Shown piece after piece: positions 49,154 through 56,780 of a DNA stretch of 64,000 bases. Every line of letters begins with the position of its first letter. The stretch's first letter is position 1. The notes beneath the pieces were generated by a model that saw only the letters and a list, made by a program, of their open reading frames with translations, did not search any database and had not been told where the DNA came from. A program made the position numbers and the translations under genes. The stretch is from Promicromonospora sukumoe 327MFSha3.1 (GTDB lineage Bacteria > Actinomycetota > Actinomycetes > Actinomycetales > Cellulomonadaceae). The DNA lies in contig NZ_ARQM01000012.1 in the NCBI RefSeq assembly GCF_000385135.1, positions 186,001 through 250,000 of the forward strand, written 5' to 3'.

Positions 49154-49741
49154 TCAGCCGAGGTCGAGGCGCATCACGCGGCGGCGCTTGGTCGGGCGGC
49201 TGACCTCCACGAGGCCCGCCGCGGCGAACGGCCCGGGGGTGCCCACGTTGACCTCGCCCCACGAGATGTCCTGCCCCGGTTCGGGGGCGATCGGGTAGCC
49301 CTCGACGGCCCGGGCGCCGCGCTCACGCGCGTGCGCCACGGCGGCGGCCGCCAGGGGGTACATCAGGCCCTGCTTGCGCCTGCCCGCGCGGACGGCGAAG
49401 CAGGTCACCGCCCAGACCCCGGCGTCGTCCTTGTCCTCGTGCCGGCCCGCCCACGGGACCTGGCTGCCGCGGTAGCGCACGAACTCGGTGCGGGGCGCCA
49501 CCGCGACCCACCCGGCGGGCTCGCCGTCGACGTACCCGAGCAGGGCGCCGGTCGCCGGGGCGTCCGGCCCCGGGTCGAGCTGCTCGCGGAGCTGGTGGGT
49601 GCGCTCCTCGACGGGCATGTACCACCAGGCGCGGTCGCCGAGCCGGATGCGCTGGCACTGGCAGTGGTGCGCGCCGCCGCGCGTGCCGAACACGGTCTGC
49701 ACGTCGTCCCAGCGGTCGGCGGTGGCCACGGCGATCTCCAT
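49154..49741 (-). CDS. GNAT-family N-acetyltransferase
   Basis: A 195-residue GNAT protein. The acetyl-CoA site is seen in V-T-C-F-A-V-R-A-G-R-R-K-Q-G-L-M (the V-x-x-x-x-R-x-x-G/A pyrophosphate loop, with Lys-Gln replacing the usual Gly). Earlier are G-Y-V-D-G-E-P-A-G-W-V-A and a Cys/His cluster H-H-C-Q-C near residue 26, a feature of a subgroup of actinobacterial GNATs. The substrate is unknown. It is divergent from the methyltransferase gene, 52 bp away. Confidence 0.8.
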   Translation of the reverse strand: MEIAVATADRWDDVQTVFGTRGGAHHCQCQRIRLGDRAWWYMPVEERTHQLREQLDPGPDAPATGALLGYVDGEPAGWVAVAPRTEFVRYRGSQVPWAGRHEDKDDAGVWAVTCFAVRAGRRKQGLMYPLAAAAVAHARERGARAVEGYPIAPEPGQDISWGEVNVGTPGPFAAAGLVEVSRPTKRRRVMRLDLG

Positions 49742-49793
49742 GCCCGCAGGCTGGCACCGCTCATGCCACCCGGCAAGCGCCTACGATTGCGCG

Positions 49794-50393
49794 GTGTCCA
49801 GCGACCACTACTTCACCGCACAGCCCGCCTCGGACGACGAGCGCCGCACCCGCACCGTCCGCCTGGCCGGGCGCGAGCTGGAGGTGGAGGTGGCGTCCGG
49901 CGTCTTCTCCCCCGGCGGCGTGGACAAGGGGACGGCCGTGCTCCTGGACCACGTGCCCGCGCCCCCGGCGACGGGCGACCTGCTCGACCTGGGCTGCGGC
50001 TGGGGCCCGATCACGATCACCCTGGCGCTGGAGGCCCCTCGGGCCACGGTCTGGGCCGTCGACGTCAACGAGCGCGCGCTAGACCTGGTGCGGCGCAACG
50101 CCGAGCGGCTCGGGCTGACCAACGTGCGGGCCGTCCTGCCCGACGACGTCCCCGACGACGTGCGGTTCGCCGCCTGCTGGTCCAACCCGCCGATCCGCGT
50201 GGGCAAGCAGGTGCTGCACGAGCTCCTGACCCGCTGGCTGCCCCGGCTCGGCCCGGACGCCGCGGCGTGGCTCGTGGTGCAGAAGAACCTGGGCTCGGAC
50301 TCGCTGGCCCGCTGGATCACCGAGACGCTCGGGCTCCCGGTGGAGCGCACGACGTCGTCCAAGGGGTTCCGCGTGCTGCGGGTCGACGGCTGA
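49794..50393 (+). CDS. RsmC-like class I SAM methyltransferase
   Basis: A 199-residue methyltransferase small-domain protein. The SAM motif I is D-L-G-C-G-W-G-P-I, the acidic strand-2 motif is A-V-D-V-N-E-R-A, and the catalytic signature is W-S-N-P-P-I-R-V-G-K, a variant of N-P-P-F found in RsmC/RsmD-type guanine-N2 rRNA methyltransferases. It corresponds to the catalytic half of RsmC, as is usual in Gram-positives. GTG 49794 is chosen because TACGAT lies 6 nt upstream with no Shine-Dalgarno, a leaderless start. Confidence 0.88.
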   Translation: MSSDHYFTAQPASDDERRTRTVRLAGRELEVEVASGVFSPGGVDKGTAVLLDHVPAPPATGDLLDLGCGWGPITITLALEAPRATVWAVDVNERALDLVRRNAERLGLTNVRAVLPDDVPDDVRFAACWSNPPIRVGKQVLHELLTRWLPRLGPDAAAWLVVQKNLGSDSLARWITETLGLPVERTTSSKGFRVLRVDG

Positions 50394-50402
50394 CCGGTCA
50401 GG

Positions 50403-51368
50403 TCAGAGCGCGACCCGGCCCGAGTAGACCAGCTCGGCGGGGCCCGCGAGCTCGACGTTGCCGCCCGGCAGCACGCGCACGCGCACCTCGCCGCCCGGCA
50501 CCTCGACGATCCAGGTGTCCGGCGCGCCGGCGCCGGTCGTGCCGCCCTGCCACGTGCGGACCGCGAGCGCCGCGGCGCAGGCGCCGGTGCCGCAGGACGG
50601 CGTCTCGCCGACCCCGCGCTCGTGCACCCGCATGCGCAGGCGGCCGACGACGCCGTCGGACCCCTCCTCCTCGCCGAGCGGCACGACGAGCTCGACGTTG
50701 GTGCCGTGCGGCGGCACGGGCGCGACCTCGGGGGCGTGGAACAGCTCCAGCGAGGCGAGCTCCTCGACGCTCGCGAGGGCGACGACGGTGTGCGGGTTGC
50801 CGAGGTCCACGCTCAGGGCGGGGCGGGGCGCGGTCCAGCCGCGCACCGCGACGGCGGCGTCGTACCCGTCGGTCACGGCGGTCTCGCCGCCGGGCAGGAA
50901 CCAGCGACCCATGTCCACGGCGTACCAGCCGTTCGCCTCCTTGGTGACGCGCTTGACACCGGCGCGCGTGCCGAGGCTGAGCGGGCCCGCGGACAGGTCG
51001 GCCAGGCCCTGCTGCTCGGCGAACGCGGCGAAGACGCGCACGCCGTTGCCGCACATCTCGGCCACGGAGCCGTCGGAGTTGCGGTAGTCCATGAACCACT
51101 CGGCCGTCGGGTCCTGGGCCAGGGCGGCCTGCGCGGACTCCTCGCCCGCGCTCGCCAGGGCCGCCGTCGGGGCGAGCCGGATGACGCCGTCGCCGCCGAT
51201 CCCGGCGCGCCGGTCGGCCAGCCGGCGGACGTCGGCGGGGCTCAGGTCGAGCTGCCCCTCGGGGTCCGCGATCAGCACGAAGTCGTTCTGCGTGCCGTGC
51301 CCCTTGGTGAAGGCGAGCGTGCCGGGGGTCGGGACGGCGGGCACGGGGCTGGTCGCGGGCTGCGTCAT
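50403..51368 (-). CDS. dapF: Diaminopimelate epimerase
   Basis: A 321-residue DapF. The two catalytic cysteines are in E-M-C-G-N-G-V-R and P-S-C-G-T-G-A-C, and the N-terminal K-G-H-G-T-Q-N-D-F signature is present. It interconverts LL- and meso-diaminopimelate in the lysine and peptidoglycan pathway. A 17-residue extension precedes the conserved start. The ATG overlaps the miaA stop by 4 nt (ATGA), so the two are translationally coupled. It is slightly longer than E. coli DapF (274) because of insertions in the N-domain. Confidence 0.96.
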   Translation of the reverse strand: MTQPATSPVPAVPTPGTLAFTKGHGTQNDFVLIADPEGQLDLSPADVRRLADRRAGIGGDGVIRLAPTAALASAGEESAQAALAQDPTAEWFMDYRNSDGSVAEMCGNGVRVFAAFAEQQGLADLSAGPLSLGTRAGVKRVTKEANGWYAVDMGRWFLPGGETAVTDGYDAAVAVRGWTAPRPALSVDLGNPHTVVALASVEELASLELFHAPEVAPVPPHGTNVELVVPLGEEEGSDGVVGRLRMRVHERGVGETPSCGTGACAAALAVRTWQGGTTGAGAPDTWIVEVPGGEVRVRVLPGGNVELAGPAELVYSGRVAL

Positions 51369-52351
51369 GACCCCAGGCTACGGCGCACGGGCTCGGTCCC
51401 GGCAACCGGCAGGGTCCCGGCGTCGGCGTCGGCGACGATCTGCAAGGCGTCGTCCAGCAGGTGCGGGGCGGCGGCGTCGAGCCAGTGCACGCGGGGGTCG
51501 CGGCCGAACCAGCCCATCTGCTTGCGGGCCAGGCGCCGCGTGTTGGCGGTGACCGCCTCCCGGGCCTCGGCCTCGGTGGACTCGCCGCGCCACCAGGCGA
51601 GCACCTCGGCGTAGCCGACGGCGCGCGCGGCGGTCACGCCGAGCCCGGGGCCGGTGCCGCCCTGCTCGGGGCTCGCGAGCCGGCGCACCTCGTCGACCAG
51701 GCCGCCGTCCCACATCCGGTCCACGCGGCTGCCGACGCGCGCGTCGAGCACCTCGCGCGAGCAGTCCAGCCCGATCTGCACGGCGGGGCGGACGTACTCC
51801 TGGCGGGGCAGGTTGGCGGTGTAGGGGCGGCCGGTGATCTCGATGACCTCCAGCGCGCGCACGATGCGGCGGGTGTTGTGCGGCCCGATGCTCTCGGCGG
51901 CCTGCGGGTCCAGCCGCTCCAGCTCGGCGTGCAGGGCGCGCCGCCCCTCGGCCTCGGCGCGCGCCTCCAGCCGGTCCCGCACGGCCGGGTCCGTGCCGGG
52001 AAAGTCCATCTGGTCCAGCAGCGCCCGGACGTACAGCCCGGACCCGCCGACGACGACGGCGCGCGCGCCGCGCGCGGCGATCGCGTCCAGGTCGGCGCGG
52101 GCGTCGTGCTGGTACCGCGCGACCGACGCGTCCTGCACGGGGTCGAGCACGTCGAGCTGGTGGTGGGTGATGCCGCGCCGCTCGGCGGGCGGCACCTTGG
52201 CGGTGCCGACGTCCATGCCGCGGTAGAGCTGGTAGGCGTCGGCGTTGACGATCTCGGCCGGGGCCCGGTCGGTGCCCAGCGCCTGGGCCAGGTCGAGGGC
52301 GAGGTCCGACTTCCCGGTGGCGGTGGGCCCCACGACGGCGACGACTATCAC
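51365..52351 (-). CDS. miaA: tRNA dimethylallyltransferase MiaA
   Basis: A 328-residue MiaA. The P-loop is G-P-T-A-T-G-K-S and V-N-A-D-A-Y-Q-L-Y-R-G-M-D-V-G-T-A-K is the substrate loop. G-G-S-G-L-Y-V-R-A-L and H-N-T-R-R-I-V-R-A-L-E follow. It adds dimethylallyl to A37 of tRNAs reading UNN codons; MiaB, encoded at 56781, then methylthiolates the product. The C-terminal Q-M-G-W-F-G-R-D-P-R is usual. It is translationally coupled to dapF. Confidence 0.96.
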   Translation of the reverse strand: MIVVAVVGPTATGKSDLALDLAQALGTDRAPAEIVNADAYQLYRGMDVGTAKVPPAERRGITHHQLDVLDPVQDASVARYQHDARADLDAIAARGARAVVVGGSGLYVRALLDQMDFPGTDPAVRDRLEARAEAEGRRALHAELERLDPQAAESIGPHNTRRIVRALEVIEITGRPYTANLPRQEYVRPAVQIGLDCSREVLDARVGSRVDRMWDGGLVDEVRRLASPEQGGTGPGLGVTAARAVGYAEVLAWWRGESTEAEAREAVTANTRRLARKQMGWFGRDPRVHWLDAAAPHLLDDALQIVADADAGTLPVAGTEPVRRSLGS

Positions 52352-52408
52352 TCGGCAACCTTACGGGCGGCCACAGGTGGTCACGACAGCATGGTCACGA
52401 CAGGGTCG

Positions 52409-53026
52409 TCACGACAGCGTGGTCACGCGGTACCGCGGCGGCAGGTGGTCGTGCGTCTGCTCGAACTCCTGGGCCTGCGCGCTCCAGGCGTCGGCGCCCA
52501 CCGCGCGCAGGGCGGCCCGGACGCCGTCGGTCAGCGCGTCCGGGGCGGTCTCCAGGCCACCGGGCGCTCCGCCGCCGGCGACGACGAGGCCGTCGGCGGC
52601 GCGCAGGGCCTGCAGGGAGCCCGCGTCCAGGGCGCCGGACGACGGCGGCACCTCCAGCACGTCGACGTCGGCGGCCCGTGCCCCGAGCACGTCCGCGAGC
52701 ACCAGCAGCGCCACCGACGCGCCGGTCCCGGCGGCCGGGAGGCCCGGGGCCCAGTGCCGGCGCGCGTCGTCGGGCAACCAGCGGTCGCCGATGCCGGAAC
52801 CCGCCAGGGACGGGCGCTGCCGGCCGCGCCGGAGCGCGGGGCCGTGCGCGAGGACCAGCGGTACGCGACCGCCCGCGGTGAGCCGGGCCAGTGCGGCGGA
52901 AACCGCCTGCCGGACGTCCGCGAGCGGGTCGGTGCGCAGGCCAGGGACCGTCCCGGGGACGAGCAGGGGGGTCGCGGGCAGGATCACGGCGTGCACGATG
53001 GACGAAAGTAGCACCGGCCCCGGCAT
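52409..53026 (-). CDS. Class III extradiol dioxygenase-fold (LigB-like) protein of unknown function
   Basis: A 205-residue protein in the actinobacterial gene neighbourhood between miaB and miaA. The start V-H-A-V-I-L-P-A-T-P-L-L-V-P-G and later V-L-A-H-G-P-A-L and V-A-G-G-G-A-P-G resemble the LigB/MEMO-like dioxygenase fold, as in mycobacterial Rv2728c-type proteins. The iron-binding His pairs of true dioxygenases are not clearly conserved, so catalysis is doubtful. The ATG at 53026 has AGGAG 8 nt upstream; the start could also be the GTG at V-H-A-V. It is divergent from the YbjN gene. Confidence 0.6.
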   Translation of the reverse strand: MPGPVLLSSIVHAVILPATPLLVPGTVPGLRTDPLADVRQAVSAALARLTAGGRVPLVLAHGPALRRGRQRPSLAGSGIGDRWLPDDARRHWAPGLPAAGTGASVALLVLADVLGARAADVDVLEVPPSSGALDAGSLQALRAADGLVVAGGGAPGGLETAPDALTDGVRAALRAVGADAWSAQAQEFEQTHDHLPPRYRVTTLS

Positions 53027-53108
53027 CAAGCGGCTCCTGGGCGATTCCACCCCCCTTTCCACGCAAAGGGCGCAGCGGGGGGAGGGGTCTGGCAGGTACT
53101 GTGGGCTG

Positions 53109-53708
53109 GTGAGGTTCTTCGGGTCACGACGCCGGAACACGGCGGGCGACGGCGACCGTGCGGCCACCGGCCCGCAACAGCCCGAGCCCAGGGAACTCGA
53201 CGATGAGGAGCTGCGGGCGCAGGTGGAGGGCGTGCTCTTGCGCGAGCTCACGGGCGGCCTCGACGATCCCTCCTCGGTCCCCGAGCCACTGACGCGCGAC
53301 CGCGTGGTCGAGTGGCTGGGCGAGAACGGGTTCAGCTACTTCGTGGACTCCGAGGGCGACGTCGGCGGGCTGTGGCACGGCTGGCTGTTCTACTTCCTCA
53401 TGGTCGGCGAGAGCAACGAGGTGCTCCAGGTGCGCGGTCAGTGGCACCGGGACCTCACGATCGAGCGGCTGGAGGAGATCCTCGAGCTGTGCAACGAGTG
53501 GAACGCCGAGCGCATCTGGCCCAAGACGTACGTGCGCGTGCGGGACAACGGCGCCGTCCTCGTCTACACCGAGGTGACGGTCGACCTGGAGCACGGCGTC
53601 ACCGAGGACCAGCTCGACCAGCTGCTGCAGTGCGGGCTGACCACGGGCTCCATGTTCTTCGAGCATCTCGACGAGACGTTCCCCGACCCGCTGAGGTCCG
53701 CGCCATGA
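53109..53708 (+). CDS. YbjN-domain protein, copy 1
   Basis: A 199-residue protein with one YbjN domain (about 60-190). Visible features are F-S-Y-F-V-D-S-E-G-D-V-G-G-L-W, V-L-Q-V-R-G-Q-W, C-N-E-W-N-A-E-R-I-W-P-K-T-Y-V and D-L-E-H-G-V-T-E-D-Q-L. YbjN proteins have a fold like type III secretion chaperones, and in actinobacteria they often accompany type VII secretion genes. The GTG at 53109 is 6 nt after TACTGT, a leaderless-type promoter, with no ribosome site. It overlaps the next YbjN gene by 4 nt. Confidence 0.85.
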   Translation: MRFFGSRRRNTAGDGDRAATGPQQPEPRELDDEELRAQVEGVLLRELTGGLDDPSSVPEPLTRDRVVEWLGENGFSYFVDSEGDVGGLWHGWLFYFLMVGESNEVLQVRGQWHRDLTIERLEEILELCNEWNAERIWPKTYVRVRDNGAVLVYTEVTVDLEHGVTEDQLDQLLQCGLTTGSMFFEHLDETFPDPLRSAP

Positions 53709-54286
53709 GCCCGCCCCGGAGCGGAGGCGGCGCCGGCCGCTGGCTCGCGCGCCTGCTCAACCCACGTCCGCCGGCGGCCCGGCGCCCCACGGGCGCCCAG
53801 GTCCGCACGCTCGCGAACCCGCCGGTCGAGAAGCCGCGGCCGCTGACGACGCAGCGGGTCGGCGACGACCTGTCGCGGCGCGGCTACCGCTTCCGCATCG
53901 ACGACGACGGCGACGTGACCGGCACCTGGGACGGGAACCGGTTCTGGTTCCTGCTGCTCGGCGAGCACGACGAGATCCTGCAGGTGCGGGGCCGCTGGGC
54001 GGGCGCTCTGCCCGCCGCGGCGCGGCTCGCGGTGCTCCAGGCGGCGAACGACTGGAACCGCGAGCGCATCTGGCCCAAGGTCTACACCCGCGAGGAGGGT
54101 GCGGGTCTGGCACTGTACGCCGAGGTGTCGGTGGACTTCGAGCACGGCGCCACCGAGGAGCAGCTCGCCCAGACGGTGTCGTGCGGGCTCGTCACGGCGA
54201 GCCAGTTCTTCTCGACCGTGGCGTCCCTGGCCCCGCCGCCGGACGCCGAGCCGGACGAGCCCGGCGGGGACGACACCGCCCGCTGA
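53705..54286 (+). CDS. YbjN-domain protein, copy 2
   Basis: A 193-residue paralogue of the preceding gene. The YbjN domain (about 45-170) repeats Y-R-F-R-I-D-D-D-G-D-V-T-G-T-W, I-L-Q-V-R-G-R-W, N-D-W-N-R-E-R-I-W-P-K-V-Y and D-F-E-H-G-A-T-E-E-Q-L. The ATG overlaps the previous stop (ATGA), so both are translated together. A basic, proline-rich N-terminus and an acidic tail differ between the two, suggesting distinct partners. Confidence 0.85.
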   Translation: MSPPRSGGGAGRWLARLLNPRPPAARRPTGAQVRTLANPPVEKPRPLTTQRVGDDLSRRGYRFRIDDDGDVTGTWDGNRFWFLLLGEHDEILQVRGRWAGALPAAARLAVLQAANDWNRERIWPKVYTREEGAGLALYAEVSVDFEHGATEEQLAQTVSCGLVTASQFFSTVASLAPPPDAEPDEPGGDDTAR

Positions 54287-54313
54287 ACCCCGCCCGCGGG
54301 TCCCACGGACCCG

Positions 54314-54341
54314 ACGGGTACTTCTACCCGTATCGTTTTTT
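54314..54341 (+). terminator. Rho-independent-type terminator after the YbjN pair
   Basis: ACGGGTA (54314-54320) pairs with TACCCGT (54325-54331) around CTTC, followed after 4 nt by six T residues (54336-54341), the only hairpin with a clear U-tract in the window. A weaker CGGGTCC/GGACCCG hairpin precedes it. Confidence 0.6.
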
Positions 54342-54408
54342 AGCCCTGTTGTCGCAGGTCAGTTACGGTCGTGAGCAGACAACGACCGGATGAGCGACAG
54401 GGGACCCG

Positions 54409-55377
54409 ATGGGTGAGATGTGGGGCGCTGACATCACTCAGCTGCGCGCCCTGGCACGAGAGTTCGAGGGGGCGTCGCAGTCGCTGGACACCACGGTCAC
54501 CGAGGTCACGTCCGTGCTGTCGAGCGTGGACTGGCTGGGACCGGGCGGCGACCAGTTCCGCGCGGAGTGGGACGGCCACCACGCGCCGGCCATCCGCGGC
54601 GTCTCCGGCAGCCTGGCGGACGTCCGGGGGATCCTGGAGCGCAACGCCGACGCGCAGGAGGAGACGAGCAGCGACTACGGGGGCGAGGCCGGTTCCGGGA
54701 CCGGCGGCCCCGGCGGAACGGGCGGCATCGGGACGAAGGCCGGCGAGGGCAGCCCCGCCGGGAACCCCGAGGACGAGGGCTTCCCGGAGTGGTTCGACGA
54801 GGCCCTCGGCGGCTGGTCGAACGGGCTCACCGCGGGTGGGCTGGGGCAGGACCTGTTCAACTGGATCGTCAAGACCGGGACGGCGGTCGACTCGCTCGCC
54901 GACCTCGGCGCCGGCGGACACCTGCTCGACGCGTTCGGCAAGGCCTTCGCGGTCGCGGGGATCGTCACGGGCGGCCTCCAGGCGTTCGACGAGTGGTCCG
55001 AGGGCGACTTCTACGGTGGCGCGGACGGCGCCATCACGGCGGGCCTCAGCGTCGCGGTGCTCGCGACCGCGGCGACCCCCGCGGGCCCCTTCGTGGCCGG
55101 CGGTGCGGCGATCTGGGGCGGGCTCTCGCTGATCAACGGGCTGGTCTCCGACCGCCCGCTGAGCGAGAACCTCGTGAACTACAGCCCCGTGGGGATGGCC
55201 TGGAACGCCTTCTCCGACAAACCGTTCTCGGAGGCCGTGACCGACGCCGGAAGCTGGGCCTGGGACCGCGGCACCGACGCGGTGGGCGGGATCGCCGACG
55301 CCGCCGGGGACGCGTTCGATGCCGGCGGCAATATGCTCAAGGGCGCCGGGAAGGCCATCGGCGGCCTCTTCAGCTGA
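54409..55377 (+). CDS. WXG100-type N-terminal domain protein, candidate type VII secretion substrate
   Basis: A 322-residue protein. Residues about 1-90 form a predicted helical hairpin with D-W-L-G-P-G-G-D-Q-F-R-A-E-W at the turn, the W-x-G signature of WXG100 proteins. A Gly/Ser-rich linker (95-125) follows, then a C-terminal region with two hydrophobic stretches (about 200-250), including A-V-L-A-T-A-A-T-P-A-G-P-F-V-A-G-G-A-A-I-W-G-G. There is no signal peptide. Comparable WXG100 fusions are exported by ESX-type systems. AGGGGA lies 5 nt before the ATG at 54409. No toxin motif was recognised and no EccC-like ATPase is in the window. Confidence 0.7.
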   Translation: MGEMWGADITQLRALAREFEGASQSLDTTVTEVTSVLSSVDWLGPGGDQFRAEWDGHHAPAIRGVSGSLADVRGILERNADAQEETSSDYGGEAGSGTGGPGGTGGIGTKAGEGSPAGNPEDEGFPEWFDEALGGWSNGLTAGGLGQDLFNWIVKTGTAVDSLADLGAGGHLLDAFGKAFAVAGIVTGGLQAFDEWSEGDFYGGADGAITAGLSVAVLATAATPAGPFVAGGAAIWGGLSLINGLVSDRPLSENLVNYSPVGMAWNAFSDKPFSEAVTDAGSWAWDRGTDAVGGIADAAGDAFDAGGNMLKGAGKAIGGLFS

Positions 55378-55436
55378 ACCCACACCACTGACAGCCTGAA
55401 CCAGGCCCTCAGCGGCCACTGGGAGGACAGAAACAC

Positions 55437-56090
55437 ATGACTGACAACTTCACGCCCGACCGGGACGTGTCCGCCGACCCCGACGTCGCGCTGCTCGAGC
55501 TCACCGCCTTCGAGCTGATCACCCTGCTCAGCCAGGGCCGGACCGAGGCGGGCAAGCGCACCACGGAGATGCTGCGGCTGCCGGAGCTCCCGCAGGACTC
55601 CCCGCTGCTCGGCGCCGGCCTGAGCTCGCTCGTGGTCCGGCGGCTGGCCAGGACGGAGGACGGCGCCCTGGTGCCGGTCGGCAAGCTGGCCGCGCTCTCG
55701 AACGTCCTGTTCACCGCGGACACCTGGGTCGAGGCCGCCGGGATCACGGACCGGGAGAACAACGCGGCGCTGCTGATCCGCTCCCCCAACGGCTCGGTCG
55801 TCGTCGAGCCGCGGCCCAACGGGATCTGGCAGGTGCTGCCGCTGGAGCCCGCGGAGCCGGTGCAGGTCGCCGCGTCGCGGTACGTCCAGGCGGCGTTCCG
55901 CACGCTGCAGGGGCGGCCGTTCGGCGGGAGCGTCAAGGTCACGGACGCCAAGGGCGCCCGGACGGCGGCGGTACGCGTCGCGGCCGACGACACCTGGCAG
56001 CTCGTGCACGGGCCCGCGGACCAGAAGCTCGAGCCGGCGCCGGTGCGGCCCGACCCGACGTTCCGCATCCTCGCGGAGGCGGTCGCGTGA
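55437..56090 (+). CDS. Uncharacterised protein of the WXG100 cluster, possible EspG-like chaperone
   Basis: A 217-residue cytosolic protein with a mixed alpha/beta pattern: L-L-E-L-T-A-F-E-L-I-T-L-L-S-Q-G, then A-A-L-L-I-R-S-P-N-G-S-V-V-V-E-P-R and W-Q-V-L-P-L-E. This order loosely recalls EspG-type ESX chaperones, but no diagnostic motif is present, so the comparison is only a suggestion. GGGAGGAC lies before the ATG at 55437, 59 bp after the WXG100-type gene. Its stop overlaps the GTG of the next gene, so the two are coupled. Confidence 0.6.
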   Translation: MTDNFTPDRDVSADPDVALLELTAFELITLLSQGRTEAGKRTTEMLRLPELPQDSPLLGAGLSSLVVRRLARTEDGALVPVGKLAALSNVLFTADTWVEAAGITDRENNAALLIRSPNGSVVVEPRPNGIWQVLPLEPAEPVQVAASRYVQAAFRTLQGRPFGGSVKVTDAKGARTAAVRVAADDTWQLVHGPADQKLEPAPVRPDPTFRILAEAVA

Positions 56091-56404
56091 ACGCGCAGCG
56101 CCCGGCGAGCCCCTGGTCGGACGGCGGGGACCCGGCCCGCGCCCGCGGCCTCGCGTTGATGTGGACCGCGCTGTCCGCCGTCGGCTGGGTCATGGCCGGG
56201 TTCTCGACGCTGAGCTGGTGGACCGCGCAGGTGACCGGCCGGGCCGGGGAGAACCAGTGGCGCGGGTACGCCGAGGGCGACGTGTTCCCCTGGTACCTCG
56301 TGGTCCCGTTCGGGCTGCTCGGGCTGTGCCTGGCGGTCGTGGCCGCACGCCGCTGGGCCCGCGCCCGTGAGCTGGCGCGCCACACACCTCACGACCGGCC
56401 GTGA
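56087..56404 (+). CDS. Two-TM small membrane protein, paralogue A
   Basis: A 105-residue protein with the N-terminal motif W-S-D-G-G-D-P-A-R-A, two transmembrane helices (about 27-50 and 68-88) and a basic tail. The loop reads G-Y-A-E-G-D-V-F-P-W. GTG overlaps the previous stop (GTGA), and its own stop overlaps the next gene the same way. The next gene encodes a clear paralogue. Function unknown; coupling links it to the WXG100 cluster. Confidence 0.7.
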   Translation: MNAQRPASPWSDGGDPARARGLALMWTALSAVGWVMAGFSTLSWWTAQVTGRAGENQWRGYAEGDVFPWYLVVPFGLLGLCLAVVAARRWARARELARHTPHDRP

Positions 56405-56694
56405 GCTCGCCGGAGAGGGACCACTGGTCCGACCGCGGCGACCCTGACCTGGCCGGGCGGCTCGCGCGGATGTGGGTGTCGTTCGGGGTCGTCGCCTGGG
56501 TGCTGGGCGGGGTCGCGTGGCTCGCCTGGTGGGTCGCGCAGGTCGGGAGCTACGAGAACAACATCCGTGGGTTCAACGCGGGCGACGGGTTCCCTTGGAT
56601 CTTCATCGGCCTCTGCGTCGTGGCGGGCATCTGGTGCCTGCCGATCGCGCGTACCCAGCGGGCCCGCGCCCGATGGCTCGAGCAGAACGGCTGA
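56401..56694 (+). CDS. Two-TM small membrane protein, paralogue B
   Basis: A 97-residue paralogue of the preceding protein: W-S-D-R-G-D-P-D-L-A, two helices, and G-F-N-A-G-D-G-F-P-W in the loop, then a basic tail R-T-Q-R-A-R-A-R-W. It starts at GTG 56401, overlapping the previous stop by 4 nt. Tandem duplication with conservation of the D-P and G-D-x-F-P-W motifs implies a selected role, perhaps as a hetero-oligomer with its neighbour. Confidence 0.7.
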   Translation: MSSPERDHWSDRGDPDLAGRLARMWVSFGVVAWVLGGVAWLAWWVAQVGSYENNIRGFNAGDGFPWIFIGLCVVAGIWCLPIARTQRARARWLEQNG

Positions 56695-56704
56695 GGCTTC
56701 GGTA

Positions 56705-56760
56705 CGACGACGGCCCCTGGCACGGTGATCAGGTCATCGTGCCGGGGGCCGACGTCGTCG
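56705..56760. terminator. Hairpin between convergent WXG100 cluster and miaB
   Basis: CGACGACGGCCCC and TGGCACG (56705-56724) pair with CGTGCC and GGGGCCG...CGTCGTCG (56738-56760) with small bulges. It lies 11 bp after the last cluster gene and 21 bp before the miaB stop. No U-tract. Confidence 0.65.
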
Positions 56761-56780
56761 GATCGGCGGCGCAGCGTCGG

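Noticed and set aside
54336-54341. T-run before the WXG100 gene as part of a promoter
   Set aside because: It follows a stable GC hairpin right after the YbjN genes, which fits a terminator better; no matching -10 was found at the right distance.
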